This document shows positions 42,689 to 51,486 of a stretch of 58,541 bases of DNA, in pieces; positions within the stretch are counted from its first letter, which is position 1; every line of letters begins with the position of its first letter. The DNA lies in NCBI GenBank assembly GCA_004297725.1, contig SCUS01000120.1, positions 1 through 58,541 on the forward strand, given 5' to 3'. The notes beneath the pieces were generated by a model that saw nothing but the letters and a program-made list of their open reading frames with translations, had not been told where the DNA came from and made no database searches. The DNA comes from Myxococcaceae bacterium. Lineage in GTDB: Bacteria; Myxococcota_A; Polyangia; Polyangiales; Ga0077539. The translations under genes and the position numbers were made by a program.

Positions 42689-43300
42689 ATGACGACACGA
42701 CCGAAGCTCACCTATTTCGACATGCCCGTCAGCCGAGGCGAAGAGTGCCGCCTCGCGTTCGCCATCGCGGGCGCCGACTTCGAGGACAACCGCATCCCGC
42801 GCGAGGCCTGGGCCGCGCTCAAGCCCACGACGCCCTTCGGCGCGCTGCCGACCCTCGAGGTGCCTGGCTACCCGGTGATCGCGCAGTCCTGCGCGATCCT
42901 CGCGTACATCGGGAGGCGCTACGGCGTGCACCCGACGGACCTCGTCGAGGCCGCCCTGCACGAGGCGGTGATGGCGCACGTCGAAGACCTGCGCGCCACC
43001 GTCGCCTGGGCCGGTCGCAACGCCGACGAGGCCACCAAGCAGCGCACCAGGGAGCACCTCGCGGCGACGACGATCCCCGCGTGGGCGGGCTCCGTCGAGG
43101 CGCAGATCGGCGATGGTCCCTTCTACGCGGGCGAGCGGCCGATGGTGGTCGACGTGAAGCTCTACATGGGCATGCGCTCCTTCCGCCGCGGCGTGATGGA
43201 CCACATCCCGACCACGGTCTTCGACGCCTTCCCGAAGCTCATCCGCCTCTACGACGCGGTCGAGGCCTGGGCCCCGGTGAAGGCCTGGATCTCGCGCTGA
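42689..43300 (+). CDS. Glutathione S-transferase
   Basis: A 203-residue protein with the two-domain GST layout. The N-terminal thioredoxin-like part has Tyr9 in LTYFDMPVSRGEECRLAFAI as the likely catalytic residue (sigma-class-like) and TLEVPGYPVIAQSCAILAYI as the glutathione-binding VIxQSxAI block. The helical C-terminal domain contains GPFYAGERPMVVDVKLY. Start at ATG 42689. It probably conjugates glutathione to electrophiles; it is unrelated to its neighbours as far as I can see. Confidence 0.93.
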   Translation: MTTRPKLTYFDMPVSRGEECRLAFAIAGADFEDNRIPREAWAALKPTTPFGALPTLEVPGYPVIAQSCAILAYIGRRYGVHPTDLVEAALHEAVMAHVEDLRATVAWAGRNADEATKQRTREHLAATTIPAWAGSVEAQIGDGPFYAGERPMVVDVKLYMGMRSFRRGVMDHIPTTVFDAFPKLIRLYDAVEAWAPVKAWISR

Positions 43301-43373
43301 CGCCCCCCTCCCCGTTGCCACCGCCCTGCTATCGGCGCGGCCCGGCTCCTCCTGTCAGCGTCGGCTCACCACC

Positions 43374-44348
43374 GTGCTGACAAAACACTACTGGCTCGAC
43401 GCCCCCCACGGCCGCGTGGCCATCGGCCCGTGGGCCGTGCTCATCGGCCGCAGCCCCGACTGCAACATCGTGCTGGAGCAGCCCGAGATCAGCCGCCATC
43501 ACCTGCTGGTGCGCCTGGGTCGCGAGGGCGCCGAGCTGCTGCCGCTCGGGCGCGACCCGGTGCGCCTCAACGGCGTCGGGTGCACCGAGCTGACGAGGCT
43601 CAACGCGGGCGACCAGATCGACGTCGGGACGTGGTCCTTCCGGGTGGGCGAGGCGGAGGTCGGATACGCCTCGCGGTGGTCGGAGACGGCGTGGTGCCTG
43701 GAGCGCCAGACGGGCCTGCTCCACCTCGTCACGGGGCCGACCTTCCGCGTGGGGGGCGGCCCTGGCGACGACCTCATCGTCGAGGGCTGGGACCCGCAGG
43801 TGTTCTCCCTCAACCTGCGCTCCGGGATGCCCGTGCTGACGGCGCTGCTCCCCGGCGTGCGCTGCGGACACGACCTGGAGGCGGGGGAGCGGGTCACGCT
43901 CGCGAACGACGAGCTCATCACGTACCGCAGCGAGTCGTTCTGCGTGCGGGCCAAGCAGGCGCACACCCAGGCGGCGACCTACACGCAGGCCCGGCCGAAG
44001 CACGCGGTGGTGGCGCTGCTGGAGTTTCAGCCGCGCGGGGGACTGCTCACCGTGGAGATCGGCGGGCGCCTCCACGCGACCTCGCTCTCCGATCGGCGCT
44101 GCGACCTGGTGGCGTGTCTGCTGCAACCGCCGCCGCCCTTCAACCCCGGGGACTTCATCCCCGAGGAGATCCTCTGCCGACACGTCTGGCCCGGAGAGAA
44201 GAACGGCCGGACGGAGCTCAACTCCCTGCTCTACCGGCTGCGGCAGAACCTCGTCGACGAGGGCATCGACCCGGCTCCCCTCTTCGAGCGCCGCATCGGG
44301 GGACTGCGCTTCCTCCTCGCCCCGCACGCCCGCGTCATCGTGCGCTGA
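43374..44348 (+). CDS. FHA-domain protein with OmpR/PhoB-type winged-helix C-terminus
   Basis: The 324-residue protein begins with a GTG codon (MLTKHYWLDAPHGRV). Residues 15-85 form an FHA phosphothreonine-binding domain (IGRSPDCNIVLEQPEISRHH). The middle region resembles a second degenerate FHA-like fold. The C-terminal 100 residues resemble a winged helix of the response-regulator type (FIPEEILCRHVWPGEKNGRT, ELNSLLYRLRQNL). Such proteins couple Ser/Thr kinase signalling to DNA binding. Kinase partners are plausible, such as the kinase-macrodomain protein 5 kb away, but nothing in the sequence links them. Confidence 0.83.
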   Translation: MLTKHYWLDAPHGRVAIGPWAVLIGRSPDCNIVLEQPEISRHHLLVRLGREGAELLPLGRDPVRLNGVGCTELTRLNAGDQIDVGTWSFRVGEAEVGYASRWSETAWCLERQTGLLHLVTGPTFRVGGGPGDDLIVEGWDPQVFSLNLRSGMPVLTALLPGVRCGHDLEAGERVTLANDELITYRSESFCVRAKQAHTQAATYTQARPKHAVVALLEFQPRGGLLTVEIGGRLHATSLSDRRCDLVACLLQPPPPFNPGDFIPEEILCRHVWPGEKNGRTELNSLLYRLRQNLVDEGIDPAPLFERRIGGLRFLLAPHARVIVR

Positions 44349-44457
44349 CTGACCTTATCTCCTGCCGAGCTGCGACCGCTCGCCGCCCATCGGGCATCCC
44401 ACCCCCGCGCCACCTCTCGCTCACGGGAGCGGCCGCCCCGGAGAGAGATCCCCCCCA

Positions 44458-45870
44458 ATGAGCAAGCGTCGTCCGTACTCCCGTCCCGTGGTGCTCGTCC
44501 TCGCCCTCGCCGGGGGATGCTCCGACGAGCCCGCGGTCACCGCCGACGCCGCCGTCGCCCCCGTCGTCTCCTCGGGGAGCTGCACGTACACCAACGCGTT
44601 CTCGATGAGCGCCGAGTGCCGCGACTACGTCGACGCCCGCTGGACCGACGCCCTCATCGCCACCGACTGCGCCAACGCCCGCGGCACCCTCCGCCCCGGC
44701 GTCGCCTGCTCCTACCCCGAGGCGCTCGGTAGCTGCGAGATCCAGATCCCCAACGTGCGCGCGACGCGCATCACCTTCCCCGGCTCGGACGCCAGCCGCT
44801 GCGCCGCCACCCGCACCGGCTGCACCGTCTTCGCCCGCGGAACCTTCACCCCGTCGGCCCTCTGCGCCTCCGCCGTCGGCGACGCGGGCGCCGCCCGTCC
44901 CGACGCCGCCGCGACGGGCTTCGCCATCTTCCAGCCCGCGGTGCGGGAGTGCCGCGCCCCCCTCCCCGGAGAGCGCCCGGGTGCCAGCGCCGAGGCTCAG
45001 GTGTGCACCTGGTCGGCCGTCTCCGGCGCCACCGAGGAGGGCCGTCGCTACGACGACTACGCCTCGTGCGACCGGGTGCGCACGCAGCGCCCGTACTACC
45101 CCCGCCCCGCCGCGCCGGCGAGAGCGACGCCCGACGCCCGCCTGCAGGACCCGACCTACGTGGCCGAGCTCGCGTGGGTGCGCTCCCAGGTGGAGGCGAG
45201 CGCCTGCGTGTGCTGCCACGCGACGCGCACCTCGCCCGCCGGGCCCTCCAACTGGTTCGTCGACGCGCCCGGCAATTGGATGGACACCTTCTTCGACAAC
45301 GGCCTCGCGCTCGGCGCGGGCTGGGTCGACTCCACCGCCCTCGGCGCCTATCCCGCCGAGCAGAACAACGGCTTCGCGCGCACCACCTCCGGGCTGCCCA
45401 GCACCGACCCCGCGCGCATGGCGAGGTTCTTCCAGCAGGAGCTCGCGCACCGCGGCCGCACCCGCGAGTCCTTCGCGACCACACCCCCCTTCGGCGGACC
45501 CATCGCCAGCCAGCTCAGCTACACCCCGAGCGCGTGCACCGGCACCGACGGCATGGGCAGCGACGGACGCCTCCGCTGGTCGAGCGGCTCGGCGCGCTAC
45601 CTCTATGTGCTCGACCAGGGATCGGCCAGCCCCGGCGTCCCTCCCAACCTCGACCAGCCCGCCGGCACGCGCTGGCTGGTGGAGGTCCCCTTCACGGCGC
45701 AGCCCTTCGTGAGCGGCGTCGCCTACGGCACCCTCCCTCCCGCCGCGACGCAGCGCCTGCCCGCCTCCGGTCCTCCGGCGCCCCTCACCCCTGGCGCGAC
45801 CTACTACCTCTACGTCCTCGAGGACGTCGGCATCCCCATCACCCGCTGCCTCTTCACCGCCCCTCGCTGA
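44458..45870 (+). CDS. Secreted lipoprotein with one possible heme c site
   Basis: A 470-residue protein with a signal peptide and lipobox LAGGC. It is Cys-containing throughout and has a single CVCCH sequence (fits CxxCH) in VEASACVCCHATRTSPAGPS, which could attach heme c. No family is recognised. The WFVDAPGNWMDTFFDNGLAL region suggests a folded globular domain. The start at ATG 44458 follows GGAGAGAG. It is probably periplasmic or surface exposed. The single heme motif could also be a plain disulphide site. Confidence 0.7.
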   Translation: MSKRRPYSRPVVLVLALAGGCSDEPAVTADAAVAPVVSSGSCTYTNAFSMSAECRDYVDARWTDALIATDCANARGTLRPGVACSYPEALGSCEIQIPNVRATRITFPGSDASRCAATRTGCTVFARGTFTPSALCASAVGDAGAARPDAAATGFAIFQPAVRECRAPLPGERPGASAEAQVCTWSAVSGATEEGRRYDDYASCDRVRTQRPYYPRPAAPARATPDARLQDPTYVAELAWVRSQVEASACVCCHATRTSPAGPSNWFVDAPGNWMDTFFDNGLALGAGWVDSTALGAYPAEQNNGFARTTSGLPSTDPARMARFFQQELAHRGRTRESFATTPPFGGPIASQLSYTPSACTGTDGMGSDGRLRWSSGSARYLYVLDQGSASPGVPPNLDQPAGTRWLVEVPFTAQPFVSGVAYGTLPPAATQRLPASGPPAPLTPGATYYLYVLEDVGIPITRCLFTAPR

Positions 45871-45885
45871 CGGTCTTCTTCCCCC

Positions 45886-46407
45886 TCACGGATCGGGCGG
45901 CAGCGGATACCCCCGCGACGCCGCGTAGAGCACGATGGCCGCCGCGGTGGTCAGGTTGATCGACCCCCCGAAGCCCTCCGAGGGGATCTCCACGAGCTGG
46001 TCGGCCAGCGAGAGCACCTCCGCGGAGACGCCGTGTCGCTCGGCGCCGATCACCAGGCACATGGGCGCGTCGGTGCGCATCGACTCCGGCGCGACGCTCC
46101 CCTCCGCGAGCTCGATCGCCGCCACGGTGTAGCCCGCCTCGCGGCTCTCCCTCACCACGCCCAGCGCGTCGGGGCGCGACTCCCACGGGACCCAGCCCAC
46201 GGTGCCCGCCGCGGCGGAGAGCAGCCGCCGACGGTGGGGCTCCAGGTCATACCCGCACACGTAAAGCCGCTCCACCCGGAAGGCGTCGCACAGCCGGAAC
46301 ATCGTCCCGATGTTGGGCAGGTAGCTCACCCCATCGAGCACCATGCGGATGGGCCGCCGGGGCAGCGTGGGAAACACATGGCGGTCGGGCCGTGCTCGGA
46401 GGGGCAT
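45886..46407 (-). CDS. SpoU/TrmH-family RNA 2'-O-methyltransferase
   Basis: The 173-residue protein has the three SPOUT signatures: LPNIGTMFRLCDAFRVERLY (motif 1), CLVIGAERHGVS (motif 2) and IPSEGFGGSINLTTAAAIVL (motif 3), which form the deep-trefoil knot that binds S-adenosylmethionine. It lacks the N-terminal substrate-binding domain of larger members, so it resembles TrmL/TrmH-like tRNA methylases or an uncharacterised SpoU branch. Which nucleotide it modifies cannot be read from the sequence. Convergent with the lipoprotein at 44458 (15 bp apart). Confidence 0.93.
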   Translation of the reverse strand: MPLRARPDRHVFPTLPRRPIRMVLDGVSYLPNIGTMFRLCDAFRVERLYVCGYDLEPHRRRLLSAAAGTVGWVPWESRPDALGVVRESREAGYTVAAIELAEGSVAPESMRTDAPMCLVIGAERHGVSAEVLSLADQLVEIPSEGFGGSINLTTAAAIVLYAASRGYPLPPDP

Positions 46408-46444
46408 CGCCGCCCTGTAGCACCACAGACCCCGCCTCCGCCGC

Positions 46445-48208
46445 TCACGCCGCCAGCGGACCGAAGTGCTGCACCAGCTCGGCCCTCAGGCTGCTCAGCC
46501 TCGCGTGCCTCGCCGCGAAGCCCTCCCGCAGCGCCCTCGCCTCGGCCTCCCTCCCCCTCGCCGAGAGCACCCGCTCGACCCTCGCCAGCATCGCGCAGGC
46601 CTCCCGATACGACGCCCTCCCCCGCTGCGCCACGCAGGCCTCCGCCTGCCGCAGGTACACCCTCGCCGCGCCCTCCGGGTCGCCCTCCTCCAGCGCCTCG
46701 GCCACCGCCACCCTCGACGCCCCGAAGCCCGCCGGCCGCGCCCGCTCGTCCTCCGCCACGCGCCTCGCCGCCGCGAGGTCTCCCGCCTCCAGCAGCCACG
46801 CCACCAGCACCGCCGGGGCCTTCGCGTCGAGCACCGCCTCGGCCCGCTCCCTCACCTCGCCCCAGCGCCCCAGCGCCTCGGCCCTCTGCCGCAGCTCGTC
46901 GAGCGCCGCCCTCGTCGGATCAGCCGCCAGCACCCCCTCCGCCAGCCCCAGCGCCGCCTGCTCGTCGGCCCGCTCTTCCCGCCCCCGCAGCCACGCCACC
47001 AGCCGCTCTCGCCCCGCGGACCCGGCCCTCGCCGCCCTCGCCTTCACCGCCTCGGTGAACTCCGCCCCCAAGCCTCGCTCCTCGAAGCGCCCGCTCAGCG
47101 TCAGCAGCTCGACGTCGGCCACCTCCGAGAAGGCCGTCCAGGCCTCCGCCACCCTCCCCAGCGCCAGCAGCCGCCTGCACCTCGCCGCGGGCCGGTGGTG
47201 CGCCCTCGCCAGCTCCATCCACCCCTCCTCGTCGTCGGTGAGGCCCTCCTCCAGCTCGACCAGCACCGCGCCCCACGCGTAGCGCGCCCACTCGTCGCCG
47301 CGCGCCATCGCCCCCCGCACCCGCCTCGCCAGCGCCCTCCGCTCGCCCTCCGTCGCGATCGCCAGCGCCGCCGCCACCGCCGTGCGCCCCAGCGCCTCGA
47401 CCACGCCCGCGCAGCCGTGCTCGATGTCGTAGCCGTAGAGCCCCACCAGCCAGCGCAGCCCCCTCGCCCTCTCCTCGGCGTCCGCCGAGCGCAGCCCCGC
47501 CGCCACCGACTCCACGCAGCGCCTCGCCACGGCCAGCACCGCCCCGGCGTCGCCGCCCACCCTCCGCCGCCGCCCCACGATGGCCACCGCCAGGCGCTCG
47601 ACCTCGCGCATCTCCCCCGCCTCGGCGCGCAGCGCCTCCAACCGGGAGGCCAGCGCGTCGAGGTCGGCCCCGGGCCATACACCGCGGAGTAAAGCCGCCG
47701 CCCTCCCCCGGGCGCCCTCCGGCTCAGAAGGCCGCGCGAAGGAAGCGGGCAGCGCCTCCTCCACCAGCGCCTCGAGCTCGGGCCGCTGAAGCAGCAGCCG
47801 CCCCAGCAGCGCGCGAAGCCCCGAGGCGTCGACGCCCTCCAGCGCCTCGTCCACCGTCGGAACCTCCACGAAGGCCTCCGGCTCCCTCGCGTAGGTGAGC
47901 AGCACCGCCGCCACGTGCTTGCAGTCCCCCGTCTCTCCCATCGGGCAGTCGCAGGCCGCGTCTCGCACCCCCGTCGGATCGAGGGTCACCCTCACCCGCC
48001 ACGCCTCCTGCCCGCTGCCCTCGCAGCGCGCCCTCAGCACCGCCCCGCGGCGCCTGCCGTCGTAGACCGCGCCCCACGCCACGTACCGCCGCCCCCGCTC
48101 CAGGGTGCGCGCCCCCAGCAGCGCGAGCGCCGCGGCCTCGACCGCCGCGCGAGCGTCTCCCACGTCGTTGGCGGGCCTCTGGAGCGCCATCCTCGTCATC
48201 GCTTGCAT
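46445..48208 (-). CDS. SWIM zinc-finger protein with long helical repeat region
   Basis: The protein has 587 residues. Near residues 85-105 is a SWIM zinc finger, CDCPMGETGDCKHVAAVLL (CxC...CxH). The remainder is Ala/Arg/Leu-rich helices that look like TPR- or HEAT-type units. SWIM proteins of this kind in bacteria are often found near SNF2 helicases or MoxR/VWA genes, none of which is here. The first ATG (48208) is used; ATGs at residues 4 and 7 are equally possible. It lies 84 bp from the divergent gene at 48293. Confidence 0.85.
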   Translation of the reverse strand: MQAMTRMALQRPANDVGDARAAVEAAALALLGARTLERGRRYVAWGAVYDGRRRGAVLRARCEGSGQEAWRVRVTLDPTGVRDAACDCPMGETGDCKHVAAVLLTYAREPEAFVEVPTVDEALEGVDASGLRALLGRLLLQRPELEALVEEALPASFARPSEPEGARGRAAALLRGVWPGADLDALASRLEALRAEAGEMREVERLAVAIVGRRRRVGGDAGAVLAVARRCVESVAAGLRSADAEERARGLRWLVGLYGYDIEHGCAGVVEALGRTAVAAALAIATEGERRALARRVRGAMARGDEWARYAWGAVLVELEEGLTDDEEGWMELARAHHRPAARCRRLLALGRVAEAWTAFSEVADVELLTLSGRFEERGLGAEFTEAVKARAARAGSAGRERLVAWLRGREERADEQAALGLAEGVLAADPTRAALDELRQRAEALGRWGEVRERAEAVLDAKAPAVLVAWLLEAGDLAAARRVAEDERARPAGFGASRVAVAEALEEGDPEGAARVYLRQAEACVAQRGRASYREACAMLARVERVLSARGREAEARALREGFAARHARLSSLRAELVQHFGPLAA

Positions 48209-48292
48209 GCCCTTGAAGGTAGGCTCGCGCGGCCCCGCCGCAACGACACGGGTGACATACCCTGACCATGGCGCTAGGCTCTTGGAAAGCTC

Positions 48293-48901
48293 ATGGCAGA
48301 CGACTCACCGAAGCCCGTTGGAGACGAGTACACGGCGCAGTACATGGAGGGCGGCCGGGCGCGCATCGTGACGAAGCAGCGCATGCCCTGGTGGTTCTTC
48401 GCGGTCATCGGCTTCGCGGCGATGATGACGATCGGGTCGGCCTTCGCGACCGGGCCGGTGAACCTGATCGGGCTGATCCCGCTGGTGCTGATCACGCTGG
48501 TGCTCTCGCACCTGCGGGTGGTGGTCACCGACGACGCGCTGCACGTGCAGTACGGGCTCTGGGGCCCGACCATCGCGGTGGAGAACATCACCCGCTGCGA
48601 GGTGACGACCTACAACCCCCTGCGCTTCGGCGGCTGGGGCTTCCGTCGCGCGCTCGACGGGACCAGGGCCTACAGCGTCCCGGGCGGCGAGGGGGAGTGC
48701 ATCGCGCTGGAGGTCACCGAGGGGTCGAAGACCCGCAAGGTGGTCATCACCACGCCCGACGCCGCGGCCGTCGCGCTGGCCATCGAAGAGGCCCGCGCCC
48801 GCAAGCTGGGATCGGGGGTGCGCATCGACGCCGCGAGCACCGAGGCGGCGGCCGAGGAGGAGCCCGCCTCGGCGCAGCGCCCGGAGCGCAAGCGCCGCTG
48901 A
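48293..48901 (+). CDS. Small membrane protein with PH-like cytoplasmic part
   Basis: The 202-residue protein has two transmembrane helices close together (WWFFAVIGFAAMMTIGSAFA and NLIGLIPLVLITLVL). A beta-rich domain follows (RVVVTDDALHVQYGLWGPTI, VENITRCEVTTYNP), like PH-type domains of bacterial membrane proteins. The C-terminus is a charged, disordered tail. No enzyme motif is seen. It is convergent with the kinase-macrodomain gene, with 9 bp between their stops. Confidence 0.8.
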   Translation: MADDSPKPVGDEYTAQYMEGGRARIVTKQRMPWWFFAVIGFAAMMTIGSAFATGPVNLIGLIPLVLITLVLSHLRVVVTDDALHVQYGLWGPTIAVENITRCEVTTYNPLRFGGWGFRRALDGTRAYSVPGGEGECIALEVTEGSKTRKVVITTPDAAAVALAIEEARARKLGSGVRIDAASTEAAAEEEPASAQRPERKRR

Positions 48902-48910
48902 GCGGTGCGG

Positions 48911-50404
48911 TCACATCGACTGGAGCACGTCGCGCCAGCAGTCCCGGTCGGCGTCCTTGAAGAGCACCACCCGGAGCAGTCGCACGTGCTGCGGCTGCAC
49001 CCACGCGAAGGTGCGGAAGGCCTCCAGGATGAGCTTGGCCCCCTGCGCCATCGGAACCTCTCCGACGCCCGTCCCCAGCGCCGGGAGGGCCACCGTCGTC
49101 GCCTTCCTCGCCTCGGCCTCCAGCAGCACCCGCAGCACGCACCGTTGCAGGCAGATCGCCCCGTCGAGCGCCGCCACCGCGTGGGCCACGTGGCGCGCCG
49201 AGAGCCTGCCCGCGGAGGTCCACACCACGTCGCCCATCGCCACGGGCAGCTCCCGCTGGGCCTTCGCCTCCGCGGCGACCTCCTCGCCCCCTGCGCGCAG
49301 CAGCGAGAGCGCCACCCCGCGGTCCATCTTGAGCTGCGTGTTGGCGGCCGACACGATCACGTCCACCTGCTGCTCGGCGATGTCGCCCACCACCAGCTCC
49401 ACCCGCACCTCCCCGATGACGGCGTGGTCGTGCTCCTGCGGGATGATCCTCGCCCCGGGCTCGGTGACCACCCCGAGGGAGCGCACCACCTCGTCGGCGC
49501 TGGCGTAGCGCTCGTCGGGCCGCTTGCGCAGCATCCGCCCCACCACCGCGAAGAGGTAGGCCTCCCTGGGGTCGCGCGGAATCGGCGGGATGTACGGCTC
49601 GGAGACGTGCGCCACGCCCAGCAGCAGCGCGCTCTCCCCGTGGAAGGGAGGGACGTTCGTCGACAGCAGGTGCGCCGTCGCCCCGAGGGCGTAGAGGTCC
49701 GTGCGGCGGTCGATCACCCCCTGGTTCCACTGCTCGGGGGCCATGAACTGCGGCGTGCCCACGATGGGCTCGTGCGCGTTGCCCGAGAGGGTCTCCACCG
49801 CGATGCCGAAGTCCCCCACCGAGGCCGTCCCGTTGCCTCCCAGGAAGAGGTTGGCGGGTTTTACGTCCCTGTGTATGACCCCGGCCTGGTGGATCGCCCG
49901 CAGCCCCATCGCCGCGTCGAGCACCAGCCTGCACACCAGGTCGACGGGCAGCCGCCGTCCGATGGCGCGCTGGGCCTTCAGCAGCTCCTCGAGGTCGATG
50001 CCGTCGACGTAGCGCTGCACCACGAAGGGCACACCGTCCTCCACGCCCGCGTCGAGCACGCTCACCACGTGCGGCGATGACACCCTCGCCGCGAGGTGCG
50101 CCTCCCGGAAGATCTGCGCCGGCGCCGCGCTCTTGAAGGTCTTGATGACCAGCGGAACCCGCAGCACCTTGTGGCTCGCGAGGAAGGCCGCCCCCATGCC
50201 GCCCTCGCCCAGCATCCCGTGGACCTTGAGCCCGTGGAAGTCCCGGTCGGGGCGAGGTCCTGCCGGCGTCGGGCTGGTGGGCCTGGAGGCCGCCGGGTCG
50301 AGCGAGACCGCCACCGGCGGAGGCGCCAGGAACTCGGTGGCCATCTGACCCATCGCAGGCGACGGGTCCGCAGGGGATGTGTTCGAGGAGTGGGGGTCGT
50401 TCAT
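48911..50404 (-). CDS. Ser/Thr protein kinase fused to a macrodomain
   Basis: The protein has 497 residues. A Pro/Thr-rich leader (1-55) precedes an STPK domain: GEGGMG (66-71), the lysine in VIKTF (about 88), HRDVKPAN (178-185), DFG (198-200) and APEQW (222-226). After about residue 330 comes a macrodomain: VELVVGDIAEQQVDVIVSAA, the AAN at 353-355, GVALSLLRAGG, and LPALGTGVGEVPM as the phosphate-binding loop. Macrodomains bind or hydrolyse ADP-ribose derivatives. The fusion could link phosphorylation to ADP-ribosylation or NAD-derived signals. All kinase catalytic residues are present. No transmembrane helix is seen, so it is cytosolic, unlike most myxobacterial kinases. Confidence 0.92.
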   Translation of the reverse strand: MNDPHSSNTSPADPSPAMGQMATEFLAPPPVAVSLDPAASRPTSPTPAGPRPDRDFHGLKVHGMLGEGGMGAAFLASHKVLRVPLVIKTFKSAAPAQIFREAHLAARVSSPHVVSVLDAGVEDGVPFVVQRYVDGIDLEELLKAQRAIGRRLPVDLVCRLVLDAAMGLRAIHQAGVIHRDVKPANLFLGGNGTASVGDFGIAVETLSGNAHEPIVGTPQFMAPEQWNQGVIDRRTDLYALGATAHLLSTNVPPFHGESALLLGVAHVSEPYIPPIPRDPREAYLFAVVGRMLRKRPDERYASADEVVRSLGVVTEPGARIIPQEHDHAVIGEVRVELVVGDIAEQQVDVIVSAANTQLKMDRGVALSLLRAGGEEVAAEAKAQRELPVAMGDVVWTSAGRLSARHVAHAVAALDGAICLQRCVLRVLLEAEARKATTVALPALGTGVGEVPMAQGAKLILEAFRTFAWVQPQHVRLLRVVLFKDADRDCWRDVLQSM

Positions 50405-50434
50405 GGCCTGTGGGCCATGAGGTCTACCGTGCGG

Positions 50435-51370
50435 TCACCAGTCGCCGCCACCGCCGCCGGAGTCGCCGCCGCCGCCGTCGAAGCCGCCGCCGCCGCCGCC
50501 GTCGTCCCAGCCGGAGCTGCTGCCGCCGGCGTCGAAGCCTCCGCCGCCGCTGTCGTCGGAGCCCGCGTGGTGGTCGCCGCCGTGCTGCTCATCGCGGTTG
50601 GCCATCGCCGACCCGATCGCGTAGCCCGCGAGGCCGCCTACGCCCGCGCCGAGGATGCCCGCGCCGAGGCCGCCCATGCCGCCGGGCTGCGGGCCGTAGC
50701 CCGGACCATACCCGGGACCGTAAGCGCCCGGGCCGTTGGGGTTGTACCCGGGCGGGTACTGCTGCGCCCGGTAGGGATCGGCACCGGGGCCCATGGCCCC
50801 CATCTGCGCCCGGTTGCGCGCGGCGCGGAAGACCATCACCGCGATGGCCACGCCGCCGAGCCCGAGGAGCATCAGGCCCCAGGGAAACGAAGGGGCCTCC
50901 TCGCGGGAGCCCGCAGGAGCCATCGCCACGGAGCCCGGCGAGCCGCTGCCGACGGCGCTGCTGGCCGACGAGAGGATCGCCTCGATGCCGCCGCGCCACT
51001 GCCCCTGGCGGAACCACCCGTCGCCGGCGTTTTCGATGGCGCTGAAGCGCTCCCTGGCGATGCGGGTGCCGGTGCCGAAGTGCACCGAGGTCATGCGGTG
51101 CGTCGGGTCGACGCCGACCACCACCATGTTGGCGCTGGCGACCTGGTTGCCCACGTAGCGATCGAAGTCCGCTCGGGAGGACATCTCCGTGGTGACCACC
51201 ACACGAGCGTCGAAGGGCCAGGCGCGGGCGGCCTCGCGGAGGTTGACCTCCTCCAGGGCGGGGAGAACGTCGCCCGGGTCACGGATCTGGAGCGTTCCGG
51301 CGAGCGCGGTCGTCGGGACGAGGAGAGCCGCAAGCAATGAACCGGAGAGGAGCCTGGTACGGAGGGTCAT
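50435..51370 (-). CDS. TPM-domain secreted/membrane protein with Gly-rich tail
   Basis: The 311-residue protein starts at ATG 51370 and has a cleavable signal peptide (LLAALLVPTTALAG). A TPM (TLP18.3/Psb32/MOLO) domain covers about 20-140 (ARVVVTTEMSSRADFDRYVG, MVVVGVDPTHRMTSVHFGTG). One transmembrane helix follows (FPWGLMLLGLGGVAIAVMVF). The C-terminus is a long Gly/Pro/Tyr and Gly/Asp/Ser-rich tail ending in GGGGGDW. TPM proteins are surface or membrane factors of varied and mostly unknown function. It is followed 31 bp later by the kinase-macrodomain gene, which may be in the same operon. Confidence 0.87.
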   Translation of the reverse strand: MTLRTRLLSGSLLAALLVPTTALAGTLQIRDPGDVLPALEEVNLREAARAWPFDARVVVTTEMSSRADFDRYVGNQVASANMVVVGVDPTHRMTSVHFGTGTRIARERFSAIENAGDGWFRQGQWRGGIEAILSSASSAVGSGSPGSVAMAPAGSREEAPSFPWGLMLLGLGGVAIAVMVFRAARNRAQMGAMGPGADPYRAQQYPPGYNPNGPGAYGPGYGPGYGPQPGGMGGLGAGILGAGVGGLAGYAIGSAMANRDEQHGGDHHAGSDDSGGGGFDAGGSSSGWDDGGGGGGFDGGGGDSGGGGGDW

Positions 51371-51486
51371 GTGTTGGGACCTTCGCTTTCCGCGACTGTC
51401 GACCCGCCCGCGAATTCGCAAGGCAGACCGACAGAAGCGCTAACGAGCTTGGGTCGCGTGTGGGGGCTTGTCGAGCCGTCGGGGCG

